Source of the DNA: Xanthobacteraceae bacterium
Lineage (GTDB): Bacteria > Pseudomonadota > Alphaproteobacteria > Rhizobiales > Xanthobacteraceae
Reading direction: 5' to 3'
DNA length: 64,000 nt
Assembly (NCBI GenBank): GCA_019750915.1
Contig: JAIENY010000009.1
Location: 1-64,000 of the forward strand
This document shows, one piece after another, positions 12,104-20,542 of the stretch. Both the position numbers and the translations under genes were made by a program. The notes under the pieces were generated by a model that searched no databases, was not told the DNA's origin, and saw only the letters and a program-made list of their open reading frames with translations. Within the stretch, counting starts at the first letter, position 1. The number at the start of each line of letters is the position of its first letter.

Positions 12104-12176
12104 GCGGGTGTAGCTCGAGGGTTGAGCAACAGTTTCCAAACTGGAGGCGTGGGTTCGATTCCCTCCATCCGCTCCA
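12104..12176 (+). tRNA. tRNA-Gly(UCC)-like sequence, probably degenerate
   Basis: The 73-base stretch folds as a tRNA. The acceptor arms GCGGGTG and CATCCGC pair over seven positions (one G-U), and an encoded CCA follows a U discriminator. A four-pair D stem (GCTC/GAGC), an anticodon arm CAGT/ACTG and a T arm with TTCGATT are present. The anticodon loop has only six bases (TTCCAA), one fewer than the normal tRNA-Gly(UCC) loop; the T stem has one mismatch; and the D loop lacks the usual A14 and A21. It is most likely a decaying tRNA-Gly copy, perhaps an old integration target. The antisense frame reads GWRESNPR, a familiar spurious translation of tRNA genes. Confidence 0.6.
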
Positions 12177-12481
12177 AATTTTCGATGTTCGTGAGCCGAT
12201 TGTTAATGTCAATTTTGCTTTTAGGCTCTGACCTGCGGGAGGCCGGAAGCAAGATAAATCGATCAGGCATACAAGTCGCAATCGCACCGGTGCTTGTAGC
12301 AGAAATCGCGGCGCCTGAGGCCATCGCATAAATTGGGCTTATCGTGGTTTAGGTGGCAAGTCTTCTGAGTAATTCCTAAAAGGAAATTGGTGCGACCAGA
12401 ATTTCAGCGAAATTGTCGTGCTAAAGTTTAGGAGTTATAGCTGAGATAATCCAAGCATGAGCCGTCAAGTCTGACATCAAC
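12177..12481. other. Gap without recognisable genes
   Basis: Base composition is lower in GC than in the neighbouring operons and no frame carries family features. It lies between the tRNA-like sequence and the methyltransferase fragment. Confidence 0.45.
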
Positions 12482-12577
12482 TGGAGCCGACTACTCAATC
12501 GACTCTACAATTATGAGGAGAAGATCGAGGTCTTCCTGCGCGGCGTCGTCGATGGGCAATATTCGTTCGTCGATTGA
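12482..12577 (+). pseudogene. Fragment of an FkbM-type methyltransferase
   Basis: Thirty-one codons read WSRLLNRLYNYEEKIEVFLR and continue to FVD before a TGA. They align without gaps to the intact FkbM gene at 22004-22981 (WSRILNDRYDYEEEIEVFLK...FVDCGANFG). The stop replaces the Cys of the SAM-binding motif, and no start or downstream part is present. It is a small relic of a second copy. Confidence 0.72.
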
Positions 12578-12589
12578 GCGAAAAGTACG

Positions 12590-12790
12590 CCATGTTTGCC
12601 AGGCTGTGTTGAAACCCCGCCGCGACGAACAGCGACACGGCAAGGAACACGGGGACGAACCTGTCGATGATCGTCCGCCCATGGTGGCGAAGAACGCTGC
12701 CAACCCACGAGCCAGTTTGCGAGCATCCCGGACAGGACGGTTTGGATCCATCCATTGATACCGCTGGTTTCGCGATATGCCATTTCAGAC
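12590..12790 (-). pseudogene. Fragment of a formate/nitrite transporter
   Basis: Two minus-strand frames together give a FocA/NirC-like segment. One reads GMLANWLVG; the other reads RFVPVFLAVSLFVAAGFQHS followed by LANMAYFSL, matching the family pattern C/A-N-W-L-V ... F-V-x-x-G-F-x-H-S-x-A-N-M. A frameshift near 12700 separates them, and both ends of the protein are missing. It is a decayed fragment. Confidence 0.65.
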
Positions 12791-12936
12791 TGGTTCCCAA
12801 AACAAGTTGACATCCAGATGCATCTGGAGCGGATCAGGGCCCGGAATAAGAACTCTTGAGGTTGGATCATCCTCGAACTCAGCGGGCGCTCAATCACAGC
12901 CCCGCTGAGTTCGAACAGCGCTTTCAGTCCGACACC

Positions 12937-15396
12937 TCACAAGTTCACAGTCTTCAATCGTAGCGCATTGCCCACGACGCTGACTGAAGATAGCGCCATC
13001 GCCGCTGCAGCGATGATGGGTGACAGCAGCAATCCGAACGTCGGATAGAGCACACCGGCCGCGATCGGAATGCCGGCAGCGTTATAGATGAACGCGAAGA
13101 ACAGGTTCTGCCGGATGTTGCTCATCGTCGCTTCGGAGAGACGGCGGGCACGAACGATTCCCATCAAGTCGCCCTTGAGAAGAGTGACTCCCGCGCTTTC
13201 CATCGCGACGTCGGTCCCGGTGCCCATCGCGATTCCAACGTCCGAGGTCGCCAAGGCAGGGGCGTCGTTGACGCCATCTCCGGCCATTGCAACGATCCGC
13301 CCCGCCTTCTGCAACTTGCTGACGACGGCGCTCTTCTGGTCCGGAAGCACTTCTGCCTCCACATCGGAGATGCCGAGCCGTTTCGCGACCGCATTTGCCG
13401 TGGTTCTATTGTCGCCGGTCAGCATAATGACCTTGATGCCTTCTGCCGCCAGCGCCTTCAAGGCGTCAGGCGTCGATTGCTTCACTGGATCGGCGATTGC
13501 AAAGAGTCCCACCAACTTTCCATCGAGTGCGATATTGATAACGGTTGCACCTTCACCGCGCAGGTTTTCGGCTTGTGGCTCCAACGTTTGTGTCTGGACA
13601 CCTAACGATTTCAGATAGGCCGCATTGCCCAGCAGGATAGTCTTGCCTTCGACCTTTCCGGTCACGCCTTTGCCCGTCGGCGAATCGAATTCCTCCACGT
13701 TCGCCAGTGTCAGATCGCGCTCTTTGGCTGCGCGAACGATGGCGTCCGCCAGCGGATGTTCGCTCGATCGCTCGACGCTTGCCGCGAGACGCAGCAGGTC
13801 GTCCTCCAGAAAATCTGGAGAAGTTTCGATGGAAACGACCTTGGGCTTGCCTTCGGTCAAGGTGCCTGTCTTGTCGACCACGAGCGTGTCGACCTTTTCC
13901 ATGCGTTCGAGCGCTTCGGCGTTCTTGATCAGGACGCCGACCTGTGCGCCGCGTCCGACGCCGACCATGATCGACATCGGGGTGGCCAGGCCGAGGGCGC
14001 ACGGACAGGCGATAATCAGCACGCTGACAGCCGCCACGAGACCGAACGCCAGACGAGGCTCAGGGCCGATCATGGCCCAGACCACGAAGGCGACGAGCGC
14101 GGCCACGATCACCGCAGGCACGAACCAGCCCGCGACTTGATCGGCGAGACGCTGGATCGGCGCCCGCGACCGCTGCGCCTGCGCGACCATCTGTACGATT
14201 TGCGACAACACCGTATCGCGACCGACCTTCTCGGCCTGCATCACGAAGCTTCCAGATTGATTGAGGGTCCCGGCGATCACCTTGGCACCAGCATCCTTGG
14301 TGATGGGCATGGATTCTCCGGTCACCAGGGATTCATCGATCGATGAACGCCCCTCCAGAATGACGCCGTCGACCGGGACTTTTTCGCCGGGACGGACGCG
14401 CAATCTGTCGCCGACGTTGAGACCATCGAGCGGGACTTCATGGTCGGTGCCATCCTCCGCAACGAGGCGCGCCGTCTTCGGGGCGAGGTCGAGCAGGGCC
14501 TTGATCGCGCCCGACGTCGCCTCGCGGGCACGCAATTCGAGGACCTGCCCCAGCAGAACCAGAACGGTGATCACTGCCGCCGCTTCAAAATAGACGGCAA
14601 CGGCACCATCGTGTCCGCGGAAAGCGGGAGGGAAGACATGCGCGGCGACGGTGGCGACGAGGCTGTAGACGTAAGCCACACCGGTCCCCATCGCGATCAA
14701 GGTGAACATATTGAGGTTGCGGGTCAGCAGCGATTGCCAGCCGCGCACGAAAAAAGGCCAGCCCGCCCAGATTACGACTGGGGTCGCAAAGACTAGCTGA
14801 ATCCAGTTCGACAGGGTCTGGTCGACCCAGCCGTGGCCACCGACCAGGTGTCCGCCCATCTCGAGAACGACGGCGGGCAACGCGAGCACGAGACCGATCC
14901 AGAACCGCCGGGTCATGTCCGCCAGTTCGGGATTGGGTGGCGCATCCAGTGTCGCCACATCCGGCTCGAGCGCCATTCCGCAGATGGGACAGCTGCCGGG
15001 TCCTATCTGCCTGATCTCCGGATGCATCGGGCATGTGTAAACGGTGCCTTCCGGAACGGTCGCCTTCATCGCCGAGGCCTGCGACTTGTCGAGGTACTGC
15101 TCCGGGGCCGTGGCGAACTTGGTGCGGCAGCCAGCCGAACAAAAGTGGTGGGTGCGGTCGTGGTAATCGAACCGGTGCTTGCTCGTCGCCGGATCGACGG
15201 TCATCCCGCAGACCGGATCCACGACCTTTCCATCTCCGGAGACGGGATGATGGTGGTGCTCATGAGCACGGTGACCATGGTCACCGTGACCGCCGCCGCA
15301 ACATGCCGCCTTGGTTTCGTCGGGACCCGGGGCTGCCATCGCCTTCGAGGAGCAGCCGCATTCGCCTGTGGAATTTGCCTTTTCCGGACCGCTCAT
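12937..15396 (-). CDS. copA: Copper-translocating P1B ATPase with YHS and metal-binding domains
   Basis: The 819-residue product has an unusual soluble N-terminus: a Cys-rich start (GECGCSS, ACCGGG), a His run (about residues 38-50), then a YHS domain ([10 protein letters not shown]...HFCSAGC) and a heavy-metal-binding domain (YTCPMHPEI...CPICGM). Eight membrane helices follow, with the copper-type CPC motif at about C464-C466 in [10 protein letters not shown]. The phosphorylation site DKTGT is at about D508, and HP, TGDN and [10 protein letters not shown] motifs are present. The copper CPC context contrasts with the ZntA-like gene. It would pump Cu(I) or Ag(I) out of the cytoplasm. It is divergent from a CsoR gene, with a palindromic operator between them. 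Confidence 0.94.
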   Translation of the reverse strand: MSGPEKANSTGECGCSSKAMAAPGPDETKAACCGGGHGDHGHRAHEHHHHPVSGDGKVVDPVCGMTVDPATSKHRFDYHDRTHHFCSAGCRTKFATAPEQYLDKSQASAMKATVPEGTVYTCPMHPEIRQIGPGSCPICGMALEPDVATLDAPPNPELADMTRRFWIGLVLALPAVVLEMGGHLVGGHGWVDQTLSNWIQLVFATPVVIWAGWPFFVRGWQSLLTRNLNMFTLIAMGTGVAYVYSLVATVAAHVFPPAFRGHDGAVAVYFEAAAVITVLVLLGQVLELRAREATSGAIKALLDLAPKTARLVAEDGTDHEVPLDGLNVGDRLRVRPGEKVPVDGVILEGRSSIDESLVTGESMPITKDAGAKVIAGTLNQSGSFVMQAEKVGRDTVLSQIVQMVAQAQRSRAPIQRLADQVAGWFVPAVIVAALVAFVVWAMIGPEPRLAFGLVAAVSVLIIACPCALGLATPMSIMVGVGRGAQVGVLIKNAEALERMEKVDTLVVDKTGTLTEGKPKVVSIETSPDFLEDDLLRLAASVERSSEHPLADAIVRAAKERDLTLANVEEFDSPTGKGVTGKVEGKTILLGNAAYLKSLGVQTQTLEPQAENLRGEGATVINIALDGKLVGLFAIADPVKQSTPDALKALAAEGIKVIMLTGDNRTTANAVAKRLGISDVEAEVLPDQKSAVVSKLQKAGRIVAMAGDGVNDAPALATSDVGIAMGTGTDVAMESAGVTLLKGDLMGIVRARRLSEATMSNIRQNLFFAFIYNAAGIPIAAGVLYPTFGLLLSPIIAAAAMALSSVSVVGNALRLKTVNL

Positions 15397-15423
15397 CTAA
15401 ATCTCCTGCGTGGCTTGCAACCC

Positions 15424-15440
15424 ATACCCTGTAGGGGTAT
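15424..15440. promoter_or_regulatory. Probable CsoR operator between copA and csoR
   Basis: The 53-base divergent gap contains the inverted repeat ATACCC-N5-GGGTAT. Copper-sensing CsoR proteins bind G/C-tract palindromes flanked by AT such as this. It lies 28 bases before the copA start and 10 bases before the csoR start, so binding would block both promoters. Confidence 0.68.
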
Positions 15441-15449
15441 ATAGAGCGA

Positions 15450-15725
15450 ATGCGAAAAGACATCAAGACGTCCTGCCAAAAACGCCTGAGCCGGATCGAG
15501 GGACAGGTGCGCGGCCTTGCCAAGATGGTCGAAGAGGACCGCTATTGCATCGATATCGTAACGCAGATCTCGGCCGTTCGTGCCGCGTTGCGGCGCGTCG
15601 AAGAGGAGGTCCTGAAGGATCATGTCTCGCACTGTGTCGAACACGCGATCGCGAGCGGCGACAAGGCGGATCAGCGCCGCAAGATCGCGGAATTGATGGC
15701 GGTGGTCGGACGTGCGGAACGATGA
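15450..15725 (+). CDS. csoR: CsoR/RcnR-family metal-sensing repressor
   Basis: The 91-residue all-helical product matches the family, with the signature RLSRIEGQVRGL near the N-terminus. The copper ligands follow the CsoR pattern: a Cys in RYCIDIVTQI and the H-x-x-x-C pair in DHVSHCV. RcnR-type proteins have additional His ligands that are missing here, which favours Cu(I) sensing. It is divergent from copA, with a palindromic operator in the gap, and would repress the ATPase and itself until copper binds. Confidence 0.9.
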   Translation: MRKDIKTSCQKRLSRIEGQVRGLAKMVEEDRYCIDIVTQISAVRAALRRVEEEVLKDHVSHCVEHAIASGDKADQRRKIAELMAVVGRAER

Positions 15726-15820
15726 TCGTCTCGTCAGGTCAGGTTCCATCTTGGCGGCCCGAGATTTCGCAGTTATGATTCCGAATCCGAGCACGGCAAA
15801 TTGAAAGTATTGACGCGTTT

Positions 15821-16297
15821 ATGTTAACCGGACTCACCAGAACGCAGCGGCAGAGGACAGGGTGGCTGGTTGCCTTGGCTTATCTGTTTTGCGTGCTGGC
15901 CCCGACGCTTTCTTTCGCGTTGCCGGGCGGTCATGCGACGCCCTATTGCCTGACCGACGAAGATCACGTACCCGGCATGGTCCATGTGCACGACGAAGGC
16001 ATGGCGCACGTCCACAAGGATGGGCATGCCCATCATCATTCCGGCGTCCAGACCCAGGCTGATTCATCCGCGGACCATGATGCGAAACCCGCCGCGTTGA
16101 AGAGCGATTCCGGCCCGGCAAAGGCGCCGCATTCGGTGGACGGCAAGTGCTGTGGCCTGATGTGCGTCACGGCGCTTCCTGCCACGCTCGTTGGCGTTGC
16201 CAAACCGTCGGCACCGAAGGCCGTCCGGGTGTCCGATAATTATCGGAAACTGACGGACAACGCGCCCCCGCAGCGCTATCGCCCCCCCATTTCCTGA
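15821..16297 (+). CDS. His-rich exported protein
   Basis: The 158-residue product has a hydrophobic N-terminal segment (about residues 14-34) and then a His-rich region (VHVHDEGMAHVHKDGHAHHH) that could bind copper or nickel. A CCGLMCVTALPAT segment near residues 107-120 gives closely spaced cysteines. The C-terminus is Pro-rich. Similar His/Cys-rich exported proteins occur ahead of copper efflux genes. It is the first of five same-strand genes (lipoprotein, CusC-like, multicopper oxidase, cytochrome), so a role in periplasmic metal binding is likely but unproven. Confidence 0.75.
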   Translation: MLTGLTRTQRQRTGWLVALAYLFCVLAPTLSFALPGGHATPYCLTDEDHVPGMVHVHDEGMAHVHKDGHAHHHSGVQTQADSSADHDAKPAALKSDSGPAKAPHSVDGKCCGLMCVTALPATLVGVAKPSAPKAVRVSDNYRKLTDNAPPQRYRPPIS

Positions 16298-16376
16298 CCT
16301 GACCAAGCATGACGCGGTGTTGCGCCCGTTCGGGGGCACGCGCACCTGTGGTCCATCGTCAGTTCAGGAAAGTCTT

Positions 16377-16676
16377 ATGTCAGCGCAAATTGGGGCGACT
16401 GCCGCCGCCGTTGGTTCGGTGGTGCGCGGAATATTCGGAATCAGATTCGGGACATTCGCAGGGGTGGCTGTTGCGGCCCTGATCTTGGGCGGCTGCGCGG
16501 TACCGCTGGCGCCGCTCGTCGGCGCGGACCCCGCCGATCCCGGGGCAAAGGTCGCGGGCGTCGGCTACCGGTCGACCATCGCCCCTTACGCCAGCCTCCG
16601 TCCGACGACACCCTCCGGCTGGAAGCAGCAGAACCAGAGCGTCACGCCGTCACCCAAATCCGGGCATGAGCATTAG
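16377..16676 (+). CDS. Small putative lipoprotein
   Basis: The 99-residue product has a hydrophobic segment (about residues 25-40) ending in ALILGGC, which resembles a lipobox, so the mature part would be a membrane-attached stretch of about 60 residues rich in Pro, Thr and Ser. The ATG at 16377 is preferred over one at 16317 because the latter adds sequence without signal-peptide character. The gene lies ten bases before the CusC-like gene. No function can be assigned. Confidence 0.65.
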   Translation: MSAQIGATAAAVGSVVRGIFGIRFGTFAGVAVAALILGGCAVPLAPLVGADPADPGAKVAGVGYRSTIAPYASLRPTTPSGWKQQNQSVTPSPKSGHEH

Positions 16677-16685
16677 GAGCACGTC

Positions 16686-18143
16686 ATGAAAATCATCAAT
16701 GGCGTGCCGTTCCATCAGAGCCTCCGCCGCCATCGGTCGGCGTTGGCGCTAACCGTGTCCCTTCTTCTTTCCGGTTGTGCGACGTTCTCGCCGGATCGTG
16801 GAATGGGCGTCGTGTCCGATATCGCTGGCCAGACGATCAAGAAGGACGTGGTCGCGATCCGCTCCGTGGACGAAGCCCAGCAGGCCGACGATGCTGTCAA
16901 GCGGCTGCTGCGCCGAGCGCTCAATGTCGATACCGCCGTCCAGGTCGCGTTGCTCAACAATCGCGGCTTGCAGGCCGCGTACAACGAATTGGCGTTGGCG
17001 GAAACCGACCTCGTCCAGGAAAGCCTTCCGCCCAATCCGACATTCTCGATTTCGCGAATATCGGGCGGCGGCGCCGTCGAAATCGAACGTCAGGTGGTCG
17101 GGGACATTCTTGCGTTGGCGACGCTGCCGTTCCGTTCCGAGATCGCCAAGAGGCGATTCCACCAGGCGCAATTGCGGGCAGCATTGGAGACCTTGAGGCT
17201 CGCGTCCGATGTGCGGCGATCCTACTACCGCGCCGTCGGCGCTAACGAGATGGTCGGCCTTCTCACAGATGCCAAGTCCACGGCGGAGGCGACCGCCAAG
17301 CTGGCCTCAAAACTGGGTGAAACCGGTTCGCTCAACAAGCTCGATCAGGCCCGCGAGCAGGTCTTCTACGCGGAGACGACAGCCGATCTCGCTTCGGCAC
17401 GTCAGGAGGCGACCAGTTCGCGTGAACGTCTCGCACGACTGATGGGGCTTTGGGACGGCGAACTTACGTTCCGCCTGCCCAAGACGCTTCCGCCATTGCC
17501 ACGACGTCCTTCCGCTCTGCCGTCGATCGAAGTGGATGCAGTGACGCACCGGATCGACCTGCAGATCGCACGCATCGAACTGGATGCGCTGGCGAAATCG
17601 CTCAATCTCACGGAAGCGAGTCGTTTCGTCACGCTGCTCGATGTTGCAGGAATCGCGAAGACCACCAGGGATCCCGATGGCTCCCGGTTCCGTGAACGCG
17701 GCTTCGACATCCAGTTCCAGATCCCAATCTTCGATGGCGGCGAAGTCCGGGTGCGACAAGCGAGCGAGACCTACAATCAGGCCTTCAATCGCCTGACCGA
17801 GAAGGCGATCAACGTGCGCTCGGAAGCACGAGACGCGTACCGGACGTATCGATCGAGCTACGAGATCGCCCGGCAGTATGAGCGCGAGGTGCTGCCGCTC
17901 CGGAAGATCATCACCGAAGAAATGCAGCTGCGCTTCTCGAGCATGCAGGTCGATGTGTTCGCGCTGCTGACGGAAGCGCGCCAGCGCATCGCGTCGCTGC
18001 GGGCCGGAATCGATGCCAAGCGCAGCTTCTGGCTCGCCCAATCTGATCTGCAGACCGCCGTCAACGGCGGCGGCTCGGGAGAAACACAAATAGAGTCCCG
18101 TCCGACGACCACCGCCCAGGCTGGCGGCGGCGGCGGTCATTGA
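16686..18143 (+). CDS. cusC: CusC-like outer membrane efflux lipoprotein
   Basis: The 485-residue product has a lipoprotein signal (LLLSGCATF, Cys about residue 31) and the two long coiled-coil repeats of the TolC family, with LVQESLPPNPTFSI in the first and FDIQFQIPIFDGGEVRVRQA opening the second. It would form the outer-membrane channel of a tripartite pump. No RND partner is adjacent; the CusA/CusB pair is 12 kb away on the other strand (30209-34926) and lacks its own channel gene, so this protein may serve that pump. The stop at 18141-18143 lies 11 bases before the multicopper oxidase start. Confidence 0.88.
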   Translation: MKIINGVPFHQSLRRHRSALALTVSLLLSGCATFSPDRGMGVVSDIAGQTIKKDVVAIRSVDEAQQADDAVKRLLRRALNVDTAVQVALLNNRGLQAAYNELALAETDLVQESLPPNPTFSISRISGGGAVEIERQVVGDILALATLPFRSEIAKRRFHQAQLRAALETLRLASDVRRSYYRAVGANEMVGLLTDAKSTAEATAKLASKLGETGSLNKLDQAREQVFYAETTADLASARQEATSSRERLARLMGLWDGELTFRLPKTLPPLPRRPSALPSIEVDAVTHRIDLQIARIELDALAKSLNLTEASRFVTLLDVAGIAKTTRDPDGSRFRERGFDIQFQIPIFDGGEVRVRQASETYNQAFNRLTEKAINVRSEARDAYRTYRSSYEIARQYEREVLPLRKIITEEMQLRFSSMQVDVFALLTEARQRIASLRAGIDAKRSFWLAQSDLQTAVNGGGSGETQIESRPTTTAQAGGGGGH

Positions 18144-18154
18144 TGGAGGCCAAC

Positions 18155-19537
18155 ATGCTATCGCGAAGAGGATTTCTGGGAACGGCGGCGCTGGTCGGCG
18201 CCAGCGCCGGCCGCGGCCGCGTGCGGGCGGCCCACATTCCGGAAGCGCCGATCATGGACAAGGTGACGTTGCAGCCGCCGCTGCATCCGACCAGCGGTCC
18301 GGATTACCGTCCGGTCGTCACGCTCAACGGCTGGTCGCTTCCCTGGCGAATGAACGGCGACTGGAAGGAGTTTCATCTCGTCGCTGAACCTGTCGTCCGC
18401 GAATTCGCGCCCGGCATGAAAGCCAACCTCTGGGGCTACAACGGTCAGGCACCGGGGCCGACGATCGAGGCGGTCGAGGGCGACAAGGTCCGCATCTTCG
18501 TCACCAACAAATTGCCGGAACACACGACCGTGCATTGGCACGGCATGATCGTGCCGAACGGCATGGACGGCGTCGGCGGACTCAATCAGCCGCATATCAA
18601 GCCCGGCAAGACCTTCGTCTACGAGTTCGAGATGAAGAACAGCGGGACGTTCATGTACCACCCGCACTCCGACGAAATGGTCCAGATGGCGATGGGCATG
18701 ATGGGGATGTTCATCGTGCATCCGCGCGACCCGTCCTTCCGCCCGGTCGATCGCGACTTCGTCTTTATCATGAGCACCTACGACATCGATCCCGGCACCT
18801 ACCTGCCGAAGGTCAACGAGATGACCGACTTCAACATGTGGACATTCAACAGCCGGGTGTTTCCGGGCATCGACCCGCTGCCGGTGCGGCTCGGCGACAA
18901 GGTACGAGTGCGGATCGGCAATCTCACCATGACCAACCATCCGATCCACCTGCACGGACACCATTTCGCGGTGACCTGCACGGACGGCGGCTGGGTTCCC
19001 GAAAGCGCGCAATGGCCGGAGACGACGACCGACGTACCTGTCGGCGCGGTTCGTGCGTTCGACGTCGTCGCCGACAATCCCGGGGACTGGGCGTTTCACT
19101 GCCACAAGTCGCACCACACCATGAACGCCATGGGCCACGACATGCGCAACATGATCGGCGTCTCAAAGAAGGACTTGGCGAAAGCGGTCGGCAAGCTGGC
19201 GCCCGACGCTATGGTGATGGGGTCGACGGGCATGGCGATGGGCGAGATGGAGATGCCCGCGCCGGACAACACGCTGCCGATGATGACAGGCTCCGGACAA
19301 TTCGGGCCGATCGAAATGGGCGGCATGTTCACGGTGATGAAGATCCGCGAAGGCATGGCAAGTGACGACTATCGCGATCCAGGGCCGTACAAGAACCCTG
19401 AGCGTACGGTTGCTTACGAGGTCGATGCGACAGGAGCCCCAGTCCCCGCGTCGTCAAAACCGAAGGCGATGCCTGACGACATGAAGGGCATGAAAGGAAT
19501 GAACATGAAGGGAATGAATGGCATGAAGGGGATGTAG
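18155..19537 (+). CDS. Tat-exported multicopper oxidase with Met-rich tail
   Basis: The 460-residue product begins with a Tat signal (LSRRGFLGTA). Copper-site motifs are HWHGM at H127, MYHPHSDE, HPIHLHGHHF at H262 and HCHKSHHTMNAMGH at H315, which give a trinuclear centre and a type 1 site with Met ligand. The C-terminus is Met-rich (MKGMKGMNMKGMNGMKGM), and further Met pairs lie around residues 350-390, as in cuprous oxidases. It would oxidise toxic Cu(I) in the periplasm. ATG 18155 follows a GGAGG ribosome-binding site; the TTG at 18140 is not used. Only two cupredoxin-like regions are evident, so it is shorter than CueO. Confidence 0.88.
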   Translation: MLSRRGFLGTAALVGASAGRGRVRAAHIPEAPIMDKVTLQPPLHPTSGPDYRPVVTLNGWSLPWRMNGDWKEFHLVAEPVVREFAPGMKANLWGYNGQAPGPTIEAVEGDKVRIFVTNKLPEHTTVHWHGMIVPNGMDGVGGLNQPHIKPGKTFVYEFEMKNSGTFMYHPHSDEMVQMAMGMMGMFIVHPRDPSFRPVDRDFVFIMSTYDIDPGTYLPKVNEMTDFNMWTFNSRVFPGIDPLPVRLGDKVRVRIGNLTMTNHPIHLHGHHFAVTCTDGGWVPESAQWPETTTDVPVGAVRAFDVVADNPGDWAFHCHKSHHTMNAMGHDMRNMIGVSKKDLAKAVGKLAPDAMVMGSTGMAMGEMEMPAPDNTLPMMTGSGQFGPIEMGGMFTVMKIREGMASDDYRDPGPYKNPERTVAYEVDATGAPVPASSKPKAMPDDMKGMKGMNMKGMNGMKGM

Positions 19538-19660
19538 TTGGCTGCGATCTCTCCACGCTGAGCGGGTAGGATCGGAAAGTCCGACCGCAGGCGGCACCAA
19601 CACGTACTCTCGAACATCAATTATAGCTGCGTCCGAAGCATGACGCATGGAGACCTATCG

Positions 19661-20284
19661 ATGAAGCGAATAATACTCGGGGCCAGCCTTTTCGGCTTGA
19701 TGGTACTGTTCGGAGGCGGTGCATTCATCGTCTCTGGAGCTTACGAAATTGGCGCTGATGTTCCGCATTGGAATATTACCAGCAAAGTGCTGGAAGCCGC
19801 ACGCGATCGGGCGATCGCGGTTCGCGCACGCGATATCAAGGTGCCCGATTTGGCCGACGAACAATTGATTCTGAAGGGAGCGGGGCAGTACGCCGCGATG
19901 TGCGTGGGCTGCCATCTTGCGCCCGGCAAAAGCGATTCGGAGATCCGGCCCGGCCTGTATCCGCAGCCGCCCAATCTCTCGCAAACGAAGCTCGATCCAA
20001 GGACCGTCTTTTGGGTGACGAAGCACGGCTTGAAGATGACGGCGATGCCCGCATGGGGATTAGGTCATGATGACGATACGATCTGGAGCATCGTTGCTTT
20101 TGTCCAAAAATTGCCGGGTATGTCGCCGCAGGACTACAAGGACATCGTTGCCAAGGCGCCGCCCGACGAAGAAATGGGGTCTATGGATCAAGGTGGCGGC
20201 GGCAATCAACATCAACACGGTAGCGAACCACATCAGCACGGCACAAAGCCTGAGCCCTCAAAAGGTGTAGGACAACAGCCATGA
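19661..20284 (+). CDS. Membrane-anchored or exported c-type cytochrome
   Basis: The 207-residue product has an N-terminal hydrophobic segment (about residues 5-27) and one haem site CVGCH at about residue 84. The Met ligand is likely in MTAMPAWG. The C-terminal 40 residues are rich in Gly, His and Gln (GGGGNQHQHGSEPHQHG), a possible metal-binding tail. The ATG at 19661 follows GGAG. It lies downstream of the multicopper oxidase and could take electrons from it or from Cu(I). The stop overlaps the start of a multicopper-oxidase fragment. Confidence 0.82.
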   Translation: MKRIILGASLFGLMVLFGGGAFIVSGAYEIGADVPHWNITSKVLEAARDRAIAVRARDIKVPDLADEQLILKGAGQYAAMCVGCHLAPGKSDSEIRPGLYPQPPNLSQTKLDPRTVFWVTKHGLKMTAMPAWGLGHDDDTIWSIVAFVQKLPGMSPQDYKDIVAKAPPDEEMGSMDQGGGGNQHQHGSEPHQHGTKPEPSKGVGQQP

Positions 20285-20481
20285 TCAATTATCCGTATCA
20301 CTTGCACGGCCACCACTTCGCGGTGACACGGACGGCGGCTGGGTGCTGGGATCGCGACGATGGATGTTCCTATCGAGCCGCTTTCAACATCGCCGACAAT
20401 CCCGGCGGCTGGGCGTTCGCCTACCGCGAGCCGGCGGTTCGCTTCACTCCGACCGTGCCGATCATTCCCGCTTCGCGATGA
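20281..20481 (+). pseudogene. Degraded C-terminal fragment of a multicopper oxidase
   Basis: The frame opens with MINYPYHLHGHHFAVTRT and later reads NIADNPGGWAFAY. It lines up with HPIHLHGHHFAVTCT and VADNPGDWAFHCH of the oxidase at 18155-19537. The middle part is shortened and rearranged, and the essential HCH motif has become AYR. Nucleotide similarity to 18930-19110 remains obvious. It is a decayed partial duplicate, not a functional gene. Confidence 0.75.
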
Positions 20482-20542
20482 CCGAGAGTCGGATAGGAAT
20501 GTTCGAACAAGCCGCGCGATATTTGTCATGCAGGGTGATGTT

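Noticed and set aside
12051-12329. Minus-strand frame containing GWRESNPR
   Set aside because: This is the well-known spurious translation of the antisense of a tRNA gene; the tRNA-like sequence explains it.
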